Source: Batkoa obscura (taxonomy: Eukaryota > Entomophthoromycota > Entomophthoromycetes > Entomophthorales > Batkoaceae). From it: a DNA stretch of 64,000 bases. The translations under genes were made by a program, and so were the position numbers. The notes below the pieces were generated by a model. That model did not search any database. It worked only from the letters and a program-made list of their open reading frames with translations, and was not told where the DNA came from. The stretch lies in assembly GCA_030770535.1 (NCBI GenBank), contig JASVEC010000015.1, forward strand, positions 682,001 through 746,000. Reading direction: 5' to 3'. Below are positions 58,741 to 64,000 of the stretch, piece after piece (positions within the stretch are counted from its first letter, which is position 1; each line of letters begins with the position of its first letter).

Positions 58741-59439
58741 AATCTTGAAGGAGTGGAATCCTCAAGTGTTTTATTTTGGGATGAGGTTAGTAATTTCTAC
58801 AAAGAAATTTAAAACTTCAGCTATTAGATCATCTAATATATTGAATTTTCGATTTTAAAAGAAAAACTTATTAAAGAAATCGATAGAGTAATATTATTTA
58901 TAAAGGTGATCAAATAATTAAGATGAAAGCTGCGACAAAAGGTAATGTATATCAAAAATTTTGGAATAATGTTAATCTTGTAAATAAACTGACAGATTAC
59001 GTTTTTTTAACACTAAATAGTGGAAAATCTAATTAAAATTATTCTGTGCCATTTAGTAGAACCTTTATAAATGAAGTAATTCATAAGGTCTTGAAAATCA
59101 AATTTGACAAATGAAAATATATAGGTGGATATCATTTTTAGTCTCGAAGTTTTACCCCTTTTATGTAACAAAACTTGATAAAACAATCAAATTTTTGTCA
59201 CAAAAAGGATACTCAAAGTATACAATATAAAATCTACTGATAAATCATGGTCAATTATTGTTCTATTGAGGATAATCTAAGGAACCTTATTTTTGATTTC
59301 TGCTTTCAAAACGGGGTATTTACTTAATTGGCATAATAGTTCTTATAAGCTACTATTAGTTATACTATCAAAAAATGTGATATAACGTCAAATTAAGTAT
59401 AAAAACTCAAGTCGAAGGAAAAATTAATAAGGACTTTAA

Positions 59440-61766
59440 ATGAAAGAAATGAAAGAAATGAAATGGGAGTTATTTCAAAACAGACAAATACTATCAAAAA
59501 CTGTTTATCGAACACAGTACAAATGTGAGTACCAAGGAAGAATGAAAGAGCTGCAAAGATATCCAGGGGAAGAGAATCAAAAGCTGCATTTAAACTTATC
59601 AGCATACTATTTCGAACTACAAAAGATACAAACACTATTAAGAAATCAGAATAATCAATATATTGAGAATTTCACTTGGTTTCATTTGAATCATGATAAT
59701 CATTTCTTTATTTTAAAACCATATTTTAGCACGGTAGAATTGAATATAATGCTAAAGGAAGGGAAGATTTCGACTTGGAATCTAGAGCAGAAGTTAAATC
59801 TTTGTTACCAGATTGGGATAGGATTGAATTATTTACATCAGAATAATATCATACATCGAAATTTAACCAGTTCTAATATTCATTTGGACAGTGATAATAA
59901 ATTCGTTCCAAAATTAGTGGATATTGGGTTATTTAAGCTACTGGACGAGTTAGATACTAGAGAAAAAGTAATTTCATTATTTTGTTTTAACAATATTAAC
60001 AATACTATAAAGATCCAAAGAACACGCGAAGAATTATATTGGAAAGCACCTGAGTTTAAACAGATCAACTATAGTGTAGGGAGTATGGAAGGAGATATTT
60101 ACAGTTTAGGAATTCTGATTTATGAAATATTATCAGAAGAACCATGTAATCAAAATACTGATGAGATAGTCAATTGCGAAGAATGGAACCAAAAAATGAA
60201 ATTATTACCAAAAACAATTCGGACTTTAATAATCAATTGTATGGATAAGAAAGCTGAAATACGGCCTACTTGTAACTATATACTGACCATGCTTGAACCT
60301 TACCTGAACAGTGAATATTTGAGCAGTGTAGACTTTGCTTCTAAATTAAATCAAACTGACACTTCATTAATAAATGAGAAAGAGGAACAAGAGATATTAG
60401 AGAATGAAATAAAGATATACTATCAAATAGGCTTAGAATTTTTGGAAATGAAAGAATACATTAAAGCAGCAAACTTATTTGATTTTCCAGCTTGGCATCA
60501 TCATTCAGAAGCACAGTATCAATTAGGTAGTAAAATTTGAATTATTTGATAATAGTATTTATATTATTAGGAAGATTATATTTGTTTGGATTAGGAAGAG
60601 AACAGAATACAACGACGGGATTAATGTGGCTCGAAAAAGCAGCATCTCAACGCCATCTACAAGCCAAATTTTTAATCACTCAAGCCTACTATTTTCAATT
60701 AAACAACGGGCCGAAGTTAAAGCCTCAAGAAATAGTTTACAATTATCATAGATTAAGTAAAAAAGGCTATGTCCAAAGTTATATACATTTAGCATATTGC
60801 TATGAAACAGGATCAGGATTAGATTTAAACCATTCAACTGCAGCTGAATTATATACTAAGTATTTAAATCATTTTAATGTTTTAGATAATAATACAGATT
60901 ATAATAATAATGATAACAATAGTATCAAATATAACAATAATAAACAAGATATTTCAATCGCACTTTATAGATTAGGAAATATCTATGAAAAAGGGTTAGG
61001 AGTTGAAGAAAATATTGATTATGCTATAAAGCTATACTATAAAGGGATTCAATTTGATGATACACGTTGCTACTATAAATTAGGCTATTTGTATAAAGAG
61101 GGGACTGGAATAAGAAAAGATGTAGTAAAAGCAGGCCAATTTTTTGAGAAAGCAATGAAAGCGATGCATCCAGAAGCGATATATTACTTGGGTAAAATGC
61201 ATTTAAAAGGAGTTGGTAAAGTAATGGACCATGAAAAAGCTAAAGAACTTTTTGAATTAGCAGCACACTATAAATCAGCTAAAGCATATCATCAACTCGC
61301 GTATATGTATGATTTAGGAATTGGGGTTGAAAAAAATCACCAGGTAGCTTTTCAATGGTATTTGAAGGGCGCTAAAAGTGGAAATCAACTTTCACAAAAC
61401 AATGTAGCCAGGTTTTATCATTTAGGAATGGGTGTTAAAAAAGACCTCGAACAAGCTATTTATTGGTATAAAGAATCTTCAAAACAAGGAGTAGCTCAAG
61501 CTTTTGTTAATTTAGGTAAATGCTATGCAAAAGGACATGGGGTTCAAAAGGATAATAGTAAAGCATATCATCATTTTAAATTAGCAGCAGAAAAGAATGA
61601 CCCCAATGGATTATTTAAGTTAGGACAATGCTACGAAATTGGTTTTGGAATTGATAAAGATTTAAACTTATGTTTGAAATATTATAAAAAAGCAGCAGAT
61701 GAAGGGTTAGAAACAGCAAGGAAACGATTTGATTTGATTTGTTCTAAAGTTAAAGTTAAAGTTTAA
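59440..61766 (+). CDS. Probable pseudokinase fused to Sel1 repeats, 760 aa
   Basis: Exons 59440-60526 and 60571-61766, joined by a 44-nt intron that splits a Gly codon. Residues about 10-290 form a protein-kinase-like domain of tyrosine-kinase-like type: GLNYLHQNNIIHRNLTSSNIHL (catalytic loop, HRD changed to HRN at 139-141, the Asn146 kept), VDIGLF (DFG-like DIG at 161-163), the APE-like KAPEF, GDIYSLGILIYEIL and RPTCNYIL. No clear VAxK lysine. After a linker, about 10 Sel1-type repeats follow (AQYQLGRLYLFGLG, ALYRLGNIYEKGLGVEEN, CYKLGYLYKEGTG, AYHQLAYMYDLGIGVEKN and so on), a helical protein-binding solenoid, with an Asn-rich insert near 470. Kinase-Sel1 fusions are abundant in some early fungi. 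Loss of the catalytic Asp suggests a signalling scaffold rather than an enzyme. Confidence 0.85.
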
Positions 61767-62258
61767 TGTCTATATAACTGATGGTTCAATAATTCAAATT
61801 TAGTATACTTTAAACCTCAAGTGTTTTGATGATTGAAAGATTACATTGAGAATTATCAGCATCATGGTATTCAGCTATAGTAAAAAATCCAAAGATCAAA
61901 GCCACACGCCTTATTTATAGATTGGCTATAAAGCATTCCAGAAATAAATAACTTATTTTGATATTAAATTTGTATGGACAAATAAAGCGATTTTAAAAGC
62001 TGCTTTAGTTTGTTTTTAATCAAAGTATTAAAATTCAGAGTAGCAGTTAAAAGCGCTTTCATTCGTAAAGATTCAAAGACCTCTGTTTTTCTAATATTTG
62101 GCGATGTATTTTTTTGTTTAAGAATTTTGCTAATAAATTTTCCGCTCAAATAGCGCTCAAAAAATGGAAAAAGTAATGAAACCAAAAAAAATATCCTCAA
62201 TATTTTTACTAATTCTCTGATTATACAAAACTATTAACATAATTTAGTTTAAATTTTA
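61767..62258. other. Intergenic with one MITE copy
   Basis: MITE copy 18 at 62099-62199; otherwise AT-rich with no supported gene. The frame at 61964-62200 lies on the MITE. Confidence 0.6.
62099..62199 (+). mobile_element. MITE copy 18
   Basis: Plus orientation; left TGGCGATG, right TATCCTCA; the pentanucleotide ATATT flanks both sides. Confidence 0.85.
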
Positions 62259-62444
62259 TTAAATGTCATAATCGGACCAATTGTGGTGTTTGTTATTATT
62301 ATGAACTGGTGCTGTTAAGCTCAGCTTTGAATGATATACTGTATACCAATGTTGACGTATCACTCTATAGCTAAATCTTGCATTATAACTTTTTCTTAAA
62401 CTATATTTACATCTAATATGATTTTGAATGTTATTAGATTTCAT
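62259..62444 (-). CDS. Possible small basic protein, 61 aa
   Basis: A single ATG-to-stop frame, basic and polar with several Tyr, His and Asn residues (CKYSLRKSYNARFSYRVIRQ). Family not recognised and no intron. It could be chance; listed because composition is more coding-like than the surroundings. Confidence 0.2.
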   Translation of the reverse strand: MKSNNIQNHIRCKYSLRKSYNARFSYRVIRQHWYTVYHSKLSLTAPVHNNNKHHNWSDYDI

Positions 62445-62652
62445 ATCAAATAAATTAAGTTGTTTTTATTTGAAAGTTTATATCTGATTTTTTAAATTCT
62501 TAAAAATTCTTTTATTAAATAATAATGACAAATTGTCAAGGACATAACATTTAGATTACAAACAATGCTCCAGCTGATGACTAGACATGCTGTGTGTATT
62601 CAATGTATCTTAACCACTTCTTCAATAACTAACTTTCAAAAAGAGGAGAAAA

Positions 62653-62725
62653 CACTCCCTGCGGGACTCGAACCCGCAATCCTCAGATTAGAAGTCTGAT
62701 GCCTTATCCATTAGGCCAAGGGAGC
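62653..62725 (-). tRNA. tRNA-Arg (anticodon TCT)
   Basis: Minus-strand cloverleaf of 73 nt: acceptor GCTCCCT pairs with AGGGAGT; D arm GGCCTAATGGATAAGGC; anticodon stem TCAGA/TCTGA with loop CTTCTAA, anticodon TCT at 62690-62692; T arm TGCGGGTTCGAACCCGCA with the invariant TTCGA. No intron. It reads AGA, the natural major Arg codon in so AT-rich a genome. Confidence 0.95.
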
Positions 62726-62983
62726 TTAATATTGACAGCACATACTGATATAACATTTTTAAAATTTTTAAAAGTAGGCAATCGATCGATTATAGTTACA
62801 AAAGAACAAAATTTGAAATTCATTTAAATAGTGACATAAGATGACATATTGGATGACGAAAGTTTTACTAGACATAAAACGTTAAACTGAATTGATTTTA
62901 TGAGCTAAATGTGACGTTATCAAAGAAAAGGGTATATAAATCAAACATACTAACCCTTTAATTTTAAATAAAAATTATCAATT

Positions 62984-63721
62984 ATGTACTCACGCAATAT
63001 TATTAAACTTATCCCAAAAACCCAAACCTTTGTTTCTGTTGGCTCCCCTTCAATTAACCTTATAAAAAATAGAAGCCTACACACTACCCTCTATTCCCTT
63101 AAGGAGAGACGTGATTCTGATTTAAATAGTACTGTAAATGATGCTAAACATAAGGCCAATGAATTGAAACATAAAGCTCAAAGCAAAGCTGAAGAAGTTA
63201 CTAATACCGCTAATAAGAAGGCTGATCAATTAAAAAGAGAAGCCAATCAAGTAGCAGGCGAAACAAGAGAGGAAGCAAAGGGGATTGCAAATGATGCATC
63301 TGATAGAGCTAAGGAGGCTAAAGATAATATCGTCAATAAAGCTAACAACTTGGCAGGAACCGCTGCTGATAAGACTCATGAAGCTAAGGAGAACTTAAAG
63401 GAAAAGGCCAATCAAACTGTTGAAAATACCAAAACAACCCTTGGTGACTTCACTGATGCCGCTAAGGAAGTTACTCAAAATGTAGCAGGTGCTGTTAAAG
63501 AAAAGGTAGAGAAGATTTATGAATCAGCACAAGAAGCTATCGGTACTGCTGCCTCCAAACTCAAGGAGAATACTAACATTTCTAACGAAACCATTGATAA
63601 GGCTGCTAATAAAGCATCTAATAAAGCTCATGATCTTAAAACGGACGCTAAGAACAAGGCCGATCATACCAAAGATAAAACCAAGTCAAATATCAATGAG
63701 AAGAGTAACAAATTAAAATAG
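62984..63721 (+). CDS. Group 3 LEA-like protein with mitochondrial presequence, 245 aa
   Basis: Single exon. Residues 1-43 are basic with Ser/Thr and an RSLHTTLYSLKERR end, a probable mitochondrial targeting sequence. Residues about 50-245 are a highly charged Ala/Lys/Glu/Thr amphipathic helix of degenerate 11-residue repeats (AKHKANELKHKAQSKAEEV, ADKTHEAKENLKEKANQT), typical of LEA_4/group 3 LEA proteins that stabilise membranes and proteins during drying, cold or heat. No Cys or Trp is seen. Known: mitochondrial LEA proteins exist in plants and brine shrimp and dehydrin-like ones in fungi. The codon use and A/G richness of the repeat stand out from the flanks. Role in spore or desiccation tolerance is inference. 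Confidence 0.75.
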   Translation: MYSRNIIKLIPKTQTFVSVGSPSINLIKNRSLHTTLYSLKERRDSDLNSTVNDAKHKANELKHKAQSKAEEVTNTANKKADQLKREANQVAGETREEAKGIANDASDRAKEAKDNIVNKANNLAGTAADKTHEAKENLKEKANQTVENTKTTLGDFTDAAKEVTQNVAGAVKEKVEKIYESAQEAIGTAASKLKENTNISNETIDKAANKASNKAHDLKTDAKNKADHTKDKTKSNINEKSNKLK

Positions 63722-64000
63722 GTTGATGGCTTGGTAAAGTAATAGTAAATCAATATTTATTATCCAATAGTTGGGTATTACTTTATATAATAAAATAAAT
63801 GGTAATATACACTTAAACTTCAGTATAATGGGCTTTGAAATTTGATTTATTTTATATACTTCTTAACGTGTTATAGATTTTTTATTTCGTATCAACATTA
63901 GGAACTCGAAGCTTCACAACCATTGCGCCTGCCAATCTTGGAGGTAATATTTATCCTTATTATTTAAAGGGGTATAAACAGTTCAAGCTTGTTTTATGAA
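63722..64000. other. Right edge, possible exon of an off-window gene
   Basis: Bases about 63880-63955 are less AT-rich. On plus, ATTAG|GAACTCGAAGC...CTTGGAG|GTAATA could be a short exon; on minus, LAGAMVVKLRVPNVDTK then TAA could be a C-terminus. I cannot decide between them. Confidence 0.25.

Larger units (their letters stand above)
57313..59439. other. Spacer with two MITE copies
   Basis: Holds MITE copies 16 (58331-58427) and 17 (58641-58740). A minus-strand frame at 57858-58100 (80 aa, for example NRAFDIGNSVMVSDIDNKCK) looks slightly coding but has no recognisable family and may be a gene relic. Short frames at 57461 and 58621 are not supported. Confidence 0.5.

Noticed and set aside
1-64000. 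Mitochondrial or plasmid origin suggested by the high A+T content, and CRISPR arrays
   Set aside because: Spliceosomal introns, nuclear-type genes and a nuclear tRNA rule out an organelle contig; no direct-repeat/spacer array was seen.

Overview
This is a very AT-rich (by eye about three quarters A+T) nuclear window from a filamentous or early-diverging fungus. The evidence is a chitin synthase fused to a myosin-like motor domain, fungal-type transcription-factor domains, short GT-AG introns of about 45-60 nt (most intact genes carry one to ten), fungal Fis1, Sfc1-type carrier, Cbc2 and Trm10, and an F-BAR/SH3 protein. Base composition and gene style would suit a Zoopagomycota/Entomophthoromycotina-like fungus such as Conidiobolus, but that placement is inference. 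Exon structures below were worked out by hand from reading frame, splice signals and family alignment from memory; no search was run.

Layout. 1-6 kb: an orphan multi-pass membrane protein, a possible 77-aa protein, a secreted class 3 lipase with a repeat-built pro-region, and a small tail-anchored protein. 6-12.9 kb: gene-poor, with one nine-exon HSDL2-like short-chain dehydrogenase, five or six copies of a 100-bp MITE and a long fold-back palindrome. 12.9-18.7 kb: the 1,896-aa motor-domain chitin synthase. 19.4-22.4 kb: a 52-aa secreted peptide, Fis1, and a mitochondrial NuiA-like protein. 23.4-28.8 kb: a second, inverted HSDL2 copy and two convergent, paralogous transcription-factor-like genes whose coding ends overlap by 62 bp. 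29.2-38 kb: one intact F-box/LRR gene followed by a gene graveyard (two F-box/LRR relics and a glutathione transferase relic). 38.3-50.2 kb: a conserved housekeeping block (Cbc2, F-BAR/SH3 protein, succinate-fumarate carrier, CipC/DUF3759 Gly-rich protein, a coiled-coil protein with weak CENP-K resemblance, Trm10). 51.3-57.3 kb: an OCH1-like mannosyltransferase relic and two tandem P450 genes. 59.4-63.7 kb: a pseudokinase-Sel1 repeat gene, tRNA-Arg(TCT) and a mitochondrial LEA-like protein.

The most distinctive non-coding signal is a roughly 100-bp terminal-inverted-repeat element (TGGGGATG...CATCCCCA, mostly flanked by TA) present in 17 recognisable full copies plus one partial and two very decayed candidates. 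None lies inside an intact gene; two sit squarely inside dead genes. Functionally the intact genes cover mitochondrial dynamics and metabolism (Fis1, carrier, NuiA-like, LEA), cell wall and cytokinesis (chitin synthase, F-BAR), RNA processing (Cbc2, Trm10, tRNA-Arg), and secondary or detoxifying metabolism (P450s, HSDL2-like enzymes, lipase); no co-regulated cluster with one clear pathway is visible.
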